Origin: Photorhabdus noenieputensis
GTDB taxonomy: Bacteria > Pseudomonadota > Gammaproteobacteria > Enterobacterales > Enterobacteriaceae
DNA: 42,364 nucleotides
Reading direction: 5' to 3'
Assembly (NCBI RefSeq): GCF_018448935.1
Contig: NZ_RCWC01000044.1
Location: 1 to 42,364 of the forward strand
Part shown: positions 1-8,253 of the stretch, in pieces
How the letters are laid out: each line of letters opens with the position of its first letter
Position numbering within the stretch: the first letter of the stretch is position 1
Program-made: the position numbers and the translations under genes
The notes under the pieces: model-generated
Database searches by the model: none
The model's input: only the letters and a program-made list of their open reading frames with translations
Told to the model about the DNA's origin: nothing

Positions 1-1043
1 CCACGGTGGTCGGGGTGGGAAGCGAAGAGATTTATGTGAACGAACACGGCGCGATACGGATTCATTTCCACTGGAACCGCTACGATAAAGCGGACGACAA
101 CGCGTCTTGTTGGGTACGGGTGGCACAGGGCTGGAACGGCAACGGTTTCGGTTTTATGGCGATACCGCGCGTCGGGCAGGAGGTGATCGTCAGCTATCTC
201 AACGGCGATATCGACCGCCCGATTGTGACGGGGTGTACCTATAACGGCCTCAACCGCCCGCCTCTTAATTTACCGGCGGAGAAAACCCGTACCACCTTTA
301 AAACCCGGACTCTCGGAGGGCAGGGATTTAATGAACTGCGCTTTGAGGATAACAAAGGAAGCGAGGAAGTGTTTATTCATGCTCAACGGGATATGAATAC
401 CCAGATTCTCCGGGATAAAACCACGCAGATAGGCCATGACCAGCAAACAGAAGTGGCGCATAACCGCACGGCGATAATTAAAAACGATGATGATGAAGCC
501 GTGCAAGGCGGCCAGACGCTTGAAGTTGGTCAGAATCAAACGGTGACCATTAAAGGTCAGCAAGCCCTTTCCGTGGGTAAAAGCCATCAATTAAACATCG
601 CCGATAACCAGCAAATTACCGTGGGTAAACATATCACGGTGCACTCTGAAAGCGGGCAAATCATCATTGGGAACGCAGGCGGGCAGATAGTCATTGACCC
701 GATGGGCAATATCCGGATTGAAGGCGTCAGCATCACCATGACCGACCATATCACCGGCAAGAAATCCGCCGGTGCGCTGTTTGACTACTCCGCCCGCTAT
801 ACCCTGCTCAGTGAGCAGAGCGATAAGCCGCTGGTGAATGTCCCCTACACCATCACCACCGGCGATGGTCAGGTTATCCCGGGTAAAACTGACGCGTTGG
901 GCAGGACGGTGACGGTGCAGAGTGCGGCAGAAGAAAATCTGCAACTGCGTTCACCGGAAGCAACATCCAAGCCGAAGCAAACCTTATATCAGGCCAGTGA
1001 TAACACACCGGTAGAGCATGTTATGGAATTTACGGAGGAATAA
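1..1043 (+). CDS. vgrG: VgrG spike protein of a type VI secretion system, C-terminal part (5' truncated by window edge)
   Basis: The reading frame is open from the first bases and lacks the N-terminal gp27-like part, so the gene begins upstream. The visible 345+ residues start in the gp5-like OB fold (EIYVNEHGAIRIHFHW, then GFGFMAIPRVGQEV and YLNGDIDRPIVTG). They continue through the FNELRFEDNKGSEEVFIHAQ signature into the repetitive beta-helix needle, about residues 125-245. The last ~90 residues (YTLLSEQSDKPLVNVPYTI onward) look like a transthyretin-like extension, which in other VgrGs is used to load cargo. VgrG trimers form the tip of the T6SS tube. The next gene starts 2 bp after the stop, so this VgrG probably carries the nuclease effector encoded behind it. 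The family call is firm; the cargo pairing is inference. Confidence 0.93.
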   Translation, partial: TVVGVGSEEIYVNEHGAIRIHFHWNRYDKADDNASCWVRVAQGWNGNGFGFMAIPRVGQEVIVSYLNGDIDRPIVTGCTYNGLNRPPLNLPAEKTRTTFKTRTLGGQGFNELRFEDNKGSEEVFIHAQRDMNTQILRDKTTQIGHDQQTEVAHNRTAIIKNDDDEAVQGGQTLEVGQNQTVTIKGQQALSVGKSHQLNIADNQQITVGKHITVHSESGQIIIGNAGGQIVIDPMGNIRIEGVSITMTDHITGKKSAGALFDYSARYTLLSEQSDKPLVNVPYTITTGDGQVIPGKTDALGRTVTVQSAAEENLQLRSPEATSKPKQTLYQASDNTPVEHVMEFTEE

Positions 1044-1045
1044 GT

Positions 1046-2404
1046 ATGGCAATATCCAACAACGGCAAGATGTGCCCGGCTGTCACATCAATCACCTGTA
1101 CGATGGAAATAGGGGTCTTTCCCGCCGATGAAGATCCCTGTTATCTGGCGAGAAAAGCCGAATACGCTCTGCGTCTGCCGGCAATGATTATCACCAAACT
1201 GGGGGCTATTCGCTTTCTTAATCAAGTCATTATGAGTGGGTTGATTAAGGTTGAGGAGCTTAAGCATGACTTCCTGTGGCCCTATAAAGCAGAAGTGGTG
1301 TTTGCTATCCGAGGAGAGCAAGATGTCCCCTTACCCATGCTGGCAACCAGTCAAGACTCTAAGCAGCGTTATGGTGGTAATTTGCCGCAATCCAGTAATC
1401 CGTTTGCCCGGCCTTCTGCCGAAGACGCAGAGAAATTCGGTGTTAAACGTATTCGGCGCCCCGATATTATTTTGGTTAAAGATGAGACTCTCCGCTGGCC
1501 GGGCAGAAATGCTACCTACTTCGATGATTCTGTGCACCCGGATAATCTGAAAATGCTAATTGAGGTGAAATTTCCGGGGGACGACCTAACTCAGGCACAA
1601 CAAGCTGATTACATCCAGATTGCGACAGAAGATCGCTTTGGGGTGATGCGTGTCACGGATAATCGCACTGAGGAGCAAAAGCAGTATGATGAAGCATGGC
1701 GAAAACTTTATCAGCCCGGTTCCCAGCACTATAAAAATCCCATCCCACTAGCCCCGCTGCCGCCCGGTTCGCCGCCTGATGATAAAGCTTTACCCGTACC
1801 GCCCGCAGAGGGTGTGCCGGGGACCATTCCGCAACCCTTGACAAAAAATCCACCGCTTCTCAGCACTTCCCGCTGGTCGTTTTTACCCAGCTATGAAGAC
1901 TGGGTTGTCCTCGGGCAGGAGGTGGCGGGTCTGGCCGAAAACGGGTTGAATTATGTCCGCGACAGTACCCGGGAGCTTCTTGCCCAGTTTGGTACCTGGC
2001 TCAATCAAACCGGCAAATGGGTGTGTGAAGAGATTATTGACCCGATAAGCCATCAGGTCAGCTACGCTTTTTCCTGGGTTAATGAACAAACGGGGAAAAT
2101 CGTGACCTGGACGGAGAGTGAGATAAAAGCCCGGTGGCAGACGGTGCAACAGGGTTCAGATATCACCCTGGAAGAGCTAAAAAATATCAGCTGGATGCAG
2201 ATATTAAAAGAGGTGGGGGAAGGGATGCTGGAAATGGTGGTGATTATTGCCGGCGTTGCCGTTGTTATCCTTGTCACCCTTGCCGTCGCTGCCGCATTGA
2301 TTGCACTGGTGGAAATTTTAGCTGCCGCTGCCGCAGTTAGCGCCGCCGCGTTAGCTGCCGTCCTGGCAATATTGGCGAGTGTGACATTCGCCACCGCTTC
2401 ATAA
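1046..2404 (+). CDS. Putative T6SS effector with a VRR-NUC-type PD-(D/E)xK nuclease domain and hydrophobic C-terminus
   Basis: A 452-residue protein with a strong GGAGG site 2 bp behind vgrG. The centre carries a PD-(D/E)xK nuclease signature of VRR-NUC type: RRPDII with D140, then LIEVKFPGDD with E173 and K175, followed by a QAQQADY helix. Residues 1-100 form a Cys-containing N-terminal region I do not recognise. Residues ~230-270 are a proline-rich linker. Residues ~390-450 are strongly hydrophobic and alanine-rich, long enough for two membrane segments. VRR-NUC effectors delivered by T6SS are known to damage target-cell DNA and to be neutralised by dedicated immunity proteins. Position between vgrG and three DUF3396-type genes fits that role. 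The nuclease call is good; the antibacterial role and the function of the C-terminal segment are inferred. Confidence 0.8.
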   Translation: MAISNNGKMCPAVTSITCTMEIGVFPADEDPCYLARKAEYALRLPAMIITKLGAIRFLNQVIMSGLIKVEELKHDFLWPYKAEVVFAIRGEQDVPLPMLATSQDSKQRYGGNLPQSSNPFARPSAEDAEKFGVKRIRRPDIILVKDETLRWPGRNATYFDDSVHPDNLKMLIEVKFPGDDLTQAQQADYIQIATEDRFGVMRVTDNRTEEQKQYDEAWRKLYQPGSQHYKNPIPLAPLPPGSPPDDKALPVPPAEGVPGTIPQPLTKNPPLLSTSRWSFLPSYEDWVVLGQEVAGLAENGLNYVRDSTRELLAQFGTWLNQTGKWVCEEIIDPISHQVSYAFSWVNEQTGKIVTWTESEIKARWQTVQQGSDITLEELKNISWMQILKEVGEGMLEMVVIIAGVAVVILVTLAVAAALIALVEILAAAAAVSAAALAAVLAILASVTFATAS

Positions 2405-2418
2405 TTAACGGAGAGAAT

Positions 2419-3564
2419 ATGGATACTTCAGATTACTTTGCCCAGTTGAAATCACAACTGACCGCATTTACCTTCCTCAATGGCGATGGGCTGACCGTTT
2501 CTCGTCTTGGGATTTCTATCACTCTGTTTTTTAAACAGGGTTACACCCAGGAGAAAAAACAACGCATTCTGGCCTGCTACCGGCGCTTTCGGGAGGAATT
2601 CGGTACTCACCTGCGTTTTCACCGTCATGAATTTAAAGGGTTAAAAAAATATTCATCGGAAAATATTGCCAAAGTGGAAGAAGGCATTCTTAATCAGAAA
2701 AAAAACCAGCCTTGTGGTTGGGTGGTCAGTGATGCTAAAAATGAAGATGACGCGCCTCGTTATCTGATGCGTTACCTAGGGTCCGATGAAGCTGATGGTG
2801 ATAACAGTAGTTCATACCTCAGTCTAGTGTTGCCTTGGGATTATCTGAAGGAACAAGAGGGCATGGCTCGCTTTACGACTTGGCTGGAGTTTCTGTGTGA
2901 ACAACTCGAACCGGACAGTGGTGACTGTGGCTACTGTCTGGTCTTACCCAATGACTTCTATGACTACTTTCCTTTAGAGTATCAACTGGCGCAACGTTAC
3001 CCTTCCTTGCAAGTTAACTCCGCAGTGTTCACAGCTAAATTACAGTATGGACATTCCATCCGTGGCATTAATTGGATCACCCTGCTGTCCAAACGCTTTG
3101 TAAACCGACTGGGTGGAGAATTCTGGATACGTCAGGTGCTGCGCCCCTACCGGGATGTGGTGATTACTTCTTACCGTGATGGCCTGATTATCCAGGCCGG
3201 TGAATACCCGGACTTAACGCCACTCCCGGGCAGTGTCCCGGAGAGTTATTTTGCCATTAACCAACTGATACGTCCGATACGGGTGATACCTCGTGAAGGC
3301 CATTCATTGCACTTCTATGGTGAAGGGCATTTCAATTCAACTTCCACCTTGGCCTGGTATGCTCGTTATGACCGGGGACCGCTACAAGTGACCCCTTTGA
3401 AAGGTGACCATCCGGCACTGGTCAGCGGGATCTGGCAAACCGACAGCCTGCCTGGCCAGCAGTACTTCTTTGCTCAGGGTGCGATGTCTTTTGATGTTGA
3501 AGGTGCAGAGACGGGTACAACGATCTGGCATCTGATACGGGAAGCGGCAAATATGTGGGAATAA
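2419..3564 (+). CDS. DUF3396-type T6SS immunity protein, copy 1
   Basis: A 381-residue soluble protein, the first of three tandem paralogues behind the nuclease effector. It resembles the DUF3396 'type VI immunity' family: an N-terminal FLNGDGLTVSRLGISITLFF segment, the conserved LSLVLPWDYL, RGINWITLLSKRFVNRLGG and ESYFAINQLIRPIRVIPREG blocks, and a GAMSFDVEGAE end. No signal peptide or membrane segment is visible, consistent with cytoplasmic binding of a nuclease. The start has a GGAG site 5 bp upstream (cggagagaat-ATG) and lies 14 bp after the effector stop. Copy 1 differs from copies 2 and 3 at scattered positions, notably around residues 108-125 (NEDDAPRYLMRYLGSDEADG). Family membership is by recognition; the immunity role is inferred from the family and context. 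Confidence 0.8.
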   Translation: MDTSDYFAQLKSQLTAFTFLNGDGLTVSRLGISITLFFKQGYTQEKKQRILACYRRFREEFGTHLRFHRHEFKGLKKYSSENIAKVEEGILNQKKNQPCGWVVSDAKNEDDAPRYLMRYLGSDEADGDNSSSYLSLVLPWDYLKEQEGMARFTTWLEFLCEQLEPDSGDCGYCLVLPNDFYDYFPLEYQLAQRYPSLQVNSAVFTAKLQYGHSIRGINWITLLSKRFVNRLGGEFWIRQVLRPYRDVVITSYRDGLIIQAGEYPDLTPLPGSVPESYFAINQLIRPIRVIPREGHSLHFYGEGHFNSTSTLAWYARYDRGPLQVTPLKGDHPALVSGIWQTDSLPGQQYFFAQGAMSFDVEGAETGTTIWHLIREAANMWE

Positions 3565-3601
3565 CAGATTATCCACCGACTCATCACTCACGGAGAAAAT
3601 G

Positions 3602-4747
3602 ATGGAAACTGTAGATTACTTTGCCCAGTTGAAATCACAACTGACCGAGTTTACCTTCCTCAATGGCGATGGGCTGACTGTTTCTCGTCTGGGCCTCTCT
3701 ATTACCCTGTTTTTTAAACAAGGCTACACTCAAGAGAAAAAGCAACGCATTCTGGCCTGTTACCGGCGCTTTCGCGAAGAGTTTGGTACTCAACTGCGTT
3801 TTCACCGTCATGAGCTGAAAGGGTTAAGAAAATATTCCCCGGAAAATATCATTAAAATAGAGGAAGGCATTCTCGCCAGGAAAAAAAATCAGCCTTGTGG
3901 TTGGGTGGTCAGTGATGCCAAAAATGAAGATGAGGCACCTTGTTATCTGATGCGTTACCTGGATTCTCGGGAAGCTAATGGTGACGATGATAGCTCCTAC
4001 CTGAGTCTGGTACTGCCCTGGGATTATCTGAAAGAGCAAGAGGGTATGACCCGGTTTATAGACTGGCTGGATTTTCTGTGTGAACAGCTTGAACCGGACA
4101 GTGGTGACTGTGGTTACTGTCTGGTCCTGCCCAAAGATTACTATGACTATTTTCCTTTAGAGTACCAACTGGCGCAACGTTACCCTTCCCTGCAAGTGAA
4201 CTCCGCAGTTCATACAGCTAAATTACAGTATGAACACTCTATCCGTGGCATTAACTGGATCACCCTGCTGTCCAAACGCTTTGTAAACCGACTGGGTGGG
4301 GAATATTGGATACGTCATGTGCTGCGTCCCTACCGGGATGTGGTGATTAGTTCTTATTCCAATGGCCTGATTATCCGGGCCGGTCAATACCCGGATTTAA
4401 CGCCATTACCGGGCAGTGTCCCAGAGAGTTATTTTGCCATTAACCAACTGATACGTCCGATACGGGTGATACCTCGTGAAGGCCATTCCCTGCACTTTTA
4501 TGGTGCCGGTCATTTTGATGATATTTCCACACTGGCCTGGTATGCCCGTTATGACCGGGGACCGCTACAAGTGACACCTTTGAAAGGTGACCATCCGGCA
4601 CTGGTCAGTGGGATCTGGCGAACCGATAGCCTGCCTGGCCAGCAGTACTTCTTTGCTCAGGGGGCGATGGCTTTTGATGTTGAAGGTGCAGAGACGGGTA
4701 CAACTATCTGGCATCTGATACGGGAAGCGGCAAGTATGTGGGAATAA
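3602..4747 (+). CDS. DUF3396-type T6SS immunity protein, copy 2
   Basis: Second tandem paralogue, 381 residues from this start, mostly identical to copies 1 and 3 over its whole length. Two ATGs stand side by side (3599 and 3602). I chose the second because GGAG is then 6 bp away and the N-terminus (METVDYFAQ) aligns with copy 1 (MDTSDYFAQ). The spacer before it (acagattatccaccgactca...) recurs almost unchanged before copy 3, so gene and spacer were duplicated as a unit of about 1.18 kb. Differences include ARKKNQP for NQKKNQP near residue 90 and RHVLRPYRDVVISSYSNG near residue 237. It may bind the resident effector or a variant delivered by kin. Confidence 0.8.
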   Translation: METVDYFAQLKSQLTEFTFLNGDGLTVSRLGLSITLFFKQGYTQEKKQRILACYRRFREEFGTQLRFHRHELKGLRKYSPENIIKIEEGILARKKNQPCGWVVSDAKNEDEAPCYLMRYLDSREANGDDDSSYLSLVLPWDYLKEQEGMTRFIDWLDFLCEQLEPDSGDCGYCLVLPKDYYDYFPLEYQLAQRYPSLQVNSAVHTAKLQYEHSIRGINWITLLSKRFVNRLGGEYWIRHVLRPYRDVVISSYSNGLIIRAGQYPDLTPLPGSVPESYFAINQLIRPIRVIPREGHSLHFYGAGHFDDISTLAWYARYDRGPLQVTPLKGDHPALVSGIWRTDSLPGQQYFFAQGAMAFDVEGAETGTTIWHLIREAASMWE

Positions 4748-4784
4748 CAGATTATCCACCGACTCATAACTTACGGAGAAAATG

Positions 4785-5930
4785 ATGGAAACTGTAGATA
4801 ACTTTGCCCAGTTGAGATCACAACTGGCCGCGTTTACCTTCCTCAATGGCGATGGGCTGACCGTTTCTCGTCTTGGGATTTCTATCACCCTGTTTTTTAA
4901 ACAAGGCTACACTCAAGAGAAAAAGCAACGCATTCTGGCCTGTTACCGGCGCTTTCGCGAAGAGTTTGGTACCCACCTACGTTTTCACCGTCATGAGCTG
5001 GAAGGGCTAAAAAAATATTCACCGGAAAATATTGCCAAAGTAGAAGAAGGTATTCTTAATCAGAAAAAAAACCAGCCTTGTGGTTGGGTGGTCAGTGATG
5101 CTAAAAATATCTATGAAGCTCCTCGCTATCTGATGCATTACTTGGATTCTGATGAGGATGATGGTGACGATGATAGCTCTTACCTCAGTCTGGTGTTGCC
5201 CTGGGATTATCTGAAAGAACAAGAGGGCATGGCCCGATTTATGGCCTGGCTGGACTTTCTGTGTGAACAGCTTGAACCTGACAGTGGGGACTGTGGTTAC
5301 TGCCTAGTCTTACCCAATGATTACCATGACTACTTTTCCCTAGAATATCAGTTAGCGCAACGCTACCCCGCCTTGCAAGTCAACTCCACGGTTCATACTG
5401 CGGTATTACAGTATGAACACTCCATCCGGGGCATTAACTGGATCACCCTGCTGTCCAAACGATTTGTAAACCGACTGGGTGGAGAATTCTGGATACGTCA
5501 GGTGCTGCGCCCCTACCGGGATGTGGTGATTAGTTCTTATTCCAATGGTCTGATAATCCGGGCCGGTCAATACCCGGATTTAACGCCACTACCGGGCAGT
5601 GTCCCGGAGAGTTATTTTGCTATTAACCAGTTGATACGTCCGATACGGGTGATACCTCGTGAAGGCCATTCATTGCACTTCTATGGTGAAGGTCATTTTG
5701 ATGATATTTCCACCTTGGCTTGGTATGCCCGTTATGACCGGGGACCGCTACAGGTGACCCTTTTGAGAGGCAACCATCCGGCACTGGTCAGCGGGATCTG
5801 GCGAACCGACAGCCTGCCGGGCAAACAGTACTTCTTTGCTCAGGGTACGATGGCTTTTGATGTTGAAGGTGCAGAACCGGGCACAACCCTCTGGCATTTA
5901 ATACGAGAAACGGAAAATACAACGGAGTAA
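4785..5930 (+). CDS. DUF3396-type T6SS immunity protein, copy 3
   Basis: Third tandem paralogue, 381 residues from the second of two adjacent ATGs (4782 and 4785), chosen for the same reasons as in copy 2. It shares the family blocks LSLVLPWDYL, GINWITLLSKRFVNRLGG and AINQLIRPIRVIPREG. It is the most acidic in the variable patch (LDSDEDDGDDDSSY, about residues 120-133) and ends in ETENTTE rather than EAANMWE/EAASMWE. Its 3' end carries the ribosome site (ACGGAG) for the PAAR gene that follows 3 bp later, so the module is probably one transcript. Mosaic similarity, sometimes closer to copy 1 and sometimes to copy 2, suggests gene conversion between copies. Confidence 0.8.
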   Translation: METVDNFAQLRSQLAAFTFLNGDGLTVSRLGISITLFFKQGYTQEKKQRILACYRRFREEFGTHLRFHRHELEGLKKYSPENIAKVEEGILNQKKNQPCGWVVSDAKNIYEAPRYLMHYLDSDEDDGDDDSSYLSLVLPWDYLKEQEGMARFMAWLDFLCEQLEPDSGDCGYCLVLPNDYHDYFSLEYQLAQRYPALQVNSTVHTAVLQYEHSIRGINWITLLSKRFVNRLGGEFWIRQVLRPYRDVVISSYSNGLIIRAGQYPDLTPLPGSVPESYFAINQLIRPIRVIPREGHSLHFYGEGHFDDISTLAWYARYDRGPLQVTLLRGNHPALVSGIWRTDSLPGKQYFFAQGTMAFDVEGAEPGTTLWHLIRETENTTE

Positions 5931-5933
5931 ATA

Positions 5934-6206
5934 ATGCGTAGTGTAGTGGAAGGGAAAAAAATTATCCTTAAAGGCGATACCACAACAACCGGAGGCGAGG
6001 TTTTAAAGGGTTTCGATTTGGTAAATCAACAACTATCGGTTGCCTGTAAAGGTGACCCGGTGTTTTGTCCCGCCTGTAAACAAACCGGCGCTGTTGCGGA
6101 AGGTTCTAACTTGTTCAATATACAAGGAATACCTGTCGCGCTGGAGGGGAACCTTGTTAATTGTGGTTGCCCGACCGGCGATTGTCGATTAAAGGTACGG
6201 TCATAA
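5934..6206 (+). CDS. Small PAAR-domain protein (T6SS spike cap)
   Basis: A 90-residue protein with the PAAR pattern: short beta repeats KIILKGDTTTTGGEVLKG, VACKGDPVFCPACK, FNIQGIPVALEGNLVNC and a closing CGCPTGDCRL. PAAR proteins cap the VgrG trimer and sharpen the spike. Six cysteines are present (ACKGD, FCPAC, NCGCPTGDC) and there is no histidine, so any metal at the tip would have to be held by cysteines. It starts 3 bp after the third immunity gene, with its SD inside that gene. The order vgrG, effector, immunity, PAAR puts the cap last in the module. The family call is good; pairing with the truncated VgrG is inferred. Confidence 0.85.
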   Translation: MRSVVEGKKIILKGDTTTTGGEVLKGFDLVNQQLSVACKGDPVFCPACKQTGAVAEGSNLFNIQGIPVALEGNLVNCGCPTGDCRLKVRS

Positions 6207-6242
6207 CTATCAAATGCTAAAGCCTTTAATTGAAATACCCAT

Positions 6243-6260
6243 AAAACCAGAGCAGGTTTT
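6243..6260 (+). terminator. Weak hairpin after the PAAR gene
   Basis: The inverted repeat aaaacc-agagca-ggtttt lies 37 bp after the PAAR stop and is followed by aaactgtg rather than a T-run. It is the only hairpin close to the end of the T6SS module and may stop or stabilise its transcript. Low certainty. Confidence 0.3.
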
Positions 6261-6371
6261 AAACTGTGATTAAAAGTTGTTTTTTTAACGTATGATTTTA
6301 ATCGGTATCTGGTTTTAATCGTTTTTTATCTTTTGGATATATGCTTTTTGTTAAATTTAAACATTATGATA

Positions 6372-6498
6372 TATACCCTATGGATTTCAAGATGCATCGC
6401 GACGGCAAGGGAGAGAATCCCCGGGAGCATAGATAACTATGTGACCGGGGTGAACGAGTGCAGCCAACAAAGAGGCAACTTGAAAGATGACGGGTATA
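6372..6498. repeat. ERIC element 1 (127 bp)
   Basis: Exactly 127 bp, bounded by the inverted ends tataccc and gggtata. It carries the hallmark core gaatccccgggagcatag and ctatgtgaccggggtgaacg of enterobacterial repetitive intergenic consensus (ERIC) elements, plus the terminal gatttcaag / cttgaaag pair. A 64-codon open frame across it (6333-6527) is an artefact of the repeat. Confidence 0.93.
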
Positions 6499-6555
6499 TC
6501 GTGGTTTTACGTTTAAACGAACATTAATCATATCCGATTTATTTTGACTGACACT

Positions 6556-6614
6556 ATTTTACCGACATGGTTTTACCAATGTTGTTTTACCAATACTGTT
6601 TTACTGGCAATTCT
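6556..6614 (+). repeat. Degenerate 14-15 bp tandem repeat, about four copies
   Basis: Four successive imperfect units of the type gttttaccaatgtt: attttaccgacatg, gttttaccaatgtt, gttttaccaatact and gttttactggcaat. There is no sign of coding. It probably arose by slippage. Confidence 0.6.
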
Positions 6615-7695
6615 GCGAGCTTTTATAAATTATCACCTTTTGTTTTTTCTTTATAAATCGCTGATAAATAGCTTGATAGTATAAAAATGCCGTTAATGTT
6701 TTAGGATAACGCCTTTTTTAGCGCTTAAATCCAGCTAAATTAATCGTTTTATCTCTTCTTTAATCGCATTTTTATTGATTGCTTCGTAAAATGATAGTGA
6801 GAACATACTTGAATGTCAGTTTATTCTATTAATGTTATTTTACGTGATTATTGCTTTTCAACCCTCGGTTAATGGTTAGTGAATTTCGACTAAATGTTAT
6901 TAATCACACTACTGAAAACTTTGATTAGTTGTGTTAAATCAGTCTGTTGAGTGAAATGTTTAATCTCTCCCTGTTTGTCTTTTTAAATAATCATGACTGG
7001 TTAGGTAAATGTAAAATAAGTGGAGGATAGTATGTATTACCGATAAATGGATTAAACATAGCGGAGAATAGGTTGTTTTTAGTCACTTTATGCCTTTTAA
7101 AAAGTTGGCATCAGTGTACTACCTATTTTTTAATCCTTAGTTGATTAATTACCGGTAAAAGAGAAATGTAAGTTAAAAAAGTAATGTTAAAAATATGATA
7201 AGCTTGTACTGTGGTTTTCATTCTGACGGGGTGCTTGTTTTTAATTGGAAACCTGTTGTAACGAACGGTTTTTATTGCTTAATTGTGGTAAGTTTAATAG
7301 CTTTTACATTTTCTGAACCGTATTTAATGTCCTTGTTTTCATTAAAATGATATTTAGGTTTTCTCGTTTCTCCTTTTTCTATATTTGATTTTTTAGATTT
7401 AAAACCAGTGGGGGTAGCAGATAGCTAACAGTATTAAAGTTAATGCCAATTTTTTTAATTATTTTTAATGTTGTTAAATAACATTTCGTAATTATGCTAC
7501 ACATAGCCATCTTCAACTCATTGTTATACATAGAATTATGAGTGGTATAAAATGTAGCACTATTTTGGGATTTTATTTAAATATTCTTACTTTTTCGGGG
7601 ATGCCTCTCGGTTTTCTGAAATTATAGTCTCTGATTTTTCGTAAACTTGTTTCAGTCAGGAAAAATCTTTTATTTAAGAAAATTGGTTTAATATT

Positions 7696-7839
7696 GTTAA
7701 AGCTGTTAAAGCTGTTAAAGCTGTTAAAGCTGTTAAAGCTGTTAAAGCTGTTAAAGCTGTTAAAGCTGTTAAAGCTGTTAAAGCTGTTAAAGCTGTTAAA
7801 GCTGTTAAAGCTGTTAAAGCTGTTAATGTGGTTAATACT
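7696..7839 (+). repeat. 9-bp tandem array, 14 perfect gttaaagct units plus 2 decayed units
   Basis: Positions 7696-7821 are fourteen exact copies of gttaaagct, followed by gttaatgtg and gttaatact. The period is a multiple of three, so a frame through the array stays open whatever the copy number. From a TTG at 7694 it would encode a run of Leu-Lys-Leu triplets and then a hydrophobic stretch to 7909. I see no SD at that TTG, so I annotate the DNA repeat and not a gene. Perfect identity between units implies recent expansion. Confidence 0.9.
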
Positions 7840-8219
7840 GTTAAATGCTTTGCTAGGATATATTCTTGTTATCGGGTTAACGCTGTTATTTTTTTTTTAC
7901 CTTATTTAATCAATTTAAAACCTGTTTTTTCTAATGTTTTCTCTTCTAATATCAGTATGGTATCGGATTTTTTACCCAATTAAAAAAAGCCTTATTAATT
8001 ACTGCTTTTTACTTTTGATGATTAAAGTTTTTATCTGTTTTTTCCGAGGTACGCTTGGCTTCTTTTCCCGCTTTTAAAACCACACTGACAGATAAAAAAG
8101 GCTTTTCTGAATACTGTTTTATTATTGGTGAAAACTCAGTTGTAGTAGTCAAGGCGTTAAAAATCAGCAATATGAAGGATGATTTATGGATTAAAACCAT
8201 CCTTTAAACTGGAAAGAAT

Positions 8220-8246
8220 AACGCCTGCGCAGGAGAAACAGGCGTT
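8220..8246 (-). terminator. Terminator of the malPQ operon
   Basis: Eight-bp perfect stem aacgcctg / caggcgtt just beyond the malQ stop codon. On the transcribed strand it is followed by ATTCTTTCC. Position and orientation fit the end of the malPQ message. Confidence 0.65.
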
Positions 8247-8253
8247 ACGGTAT

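Larger units (their letters stand above)
6207..8253. other. AT-rich ~2 kb intergenic region between the T6SS module and malQ
   Basis: No convincing gene lies here. The stretch is strongly AT-rich with short, frequently stopped frames. It holds an ERIC element (6372-6498), a degenerate 14-15 bp repeat (6556-6614), a perfect 9-bp tandem array (7696-7821) and the malQ terminator (8220-8246). A 63-codon frame on the - strand (8009-8200) starts with a signal-like hydrophobic segment but has no ribosome site and no recognisable family. The region may be decayed accessory DNA at the border of the T6SS module. Confidence 0.6.

Noticed and set aside
6333-6527. Open frame across ERIC 1
   Set aside because: Mostly repeat DNA; the same frame recurs in other ERIC copies and matches no protein family.
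7696-7839. CRISPR-like array
   Set aside because: Units are contiguous 9-mers without spacers, and no cas genes are present.
7694-7909. 71-codon frame of Leu/Lys repeats as a real gene
   Set aside because: TTG start without a ribosome site, created by the 9-bp repeat; reported as a repeat and as a finding only.
8009-8200. 63-codon - strand frame with a signal-like start
   Set aside because: No ribosome site, no recognised family, in decayed DNA; mentioned only in the intergenic entry.
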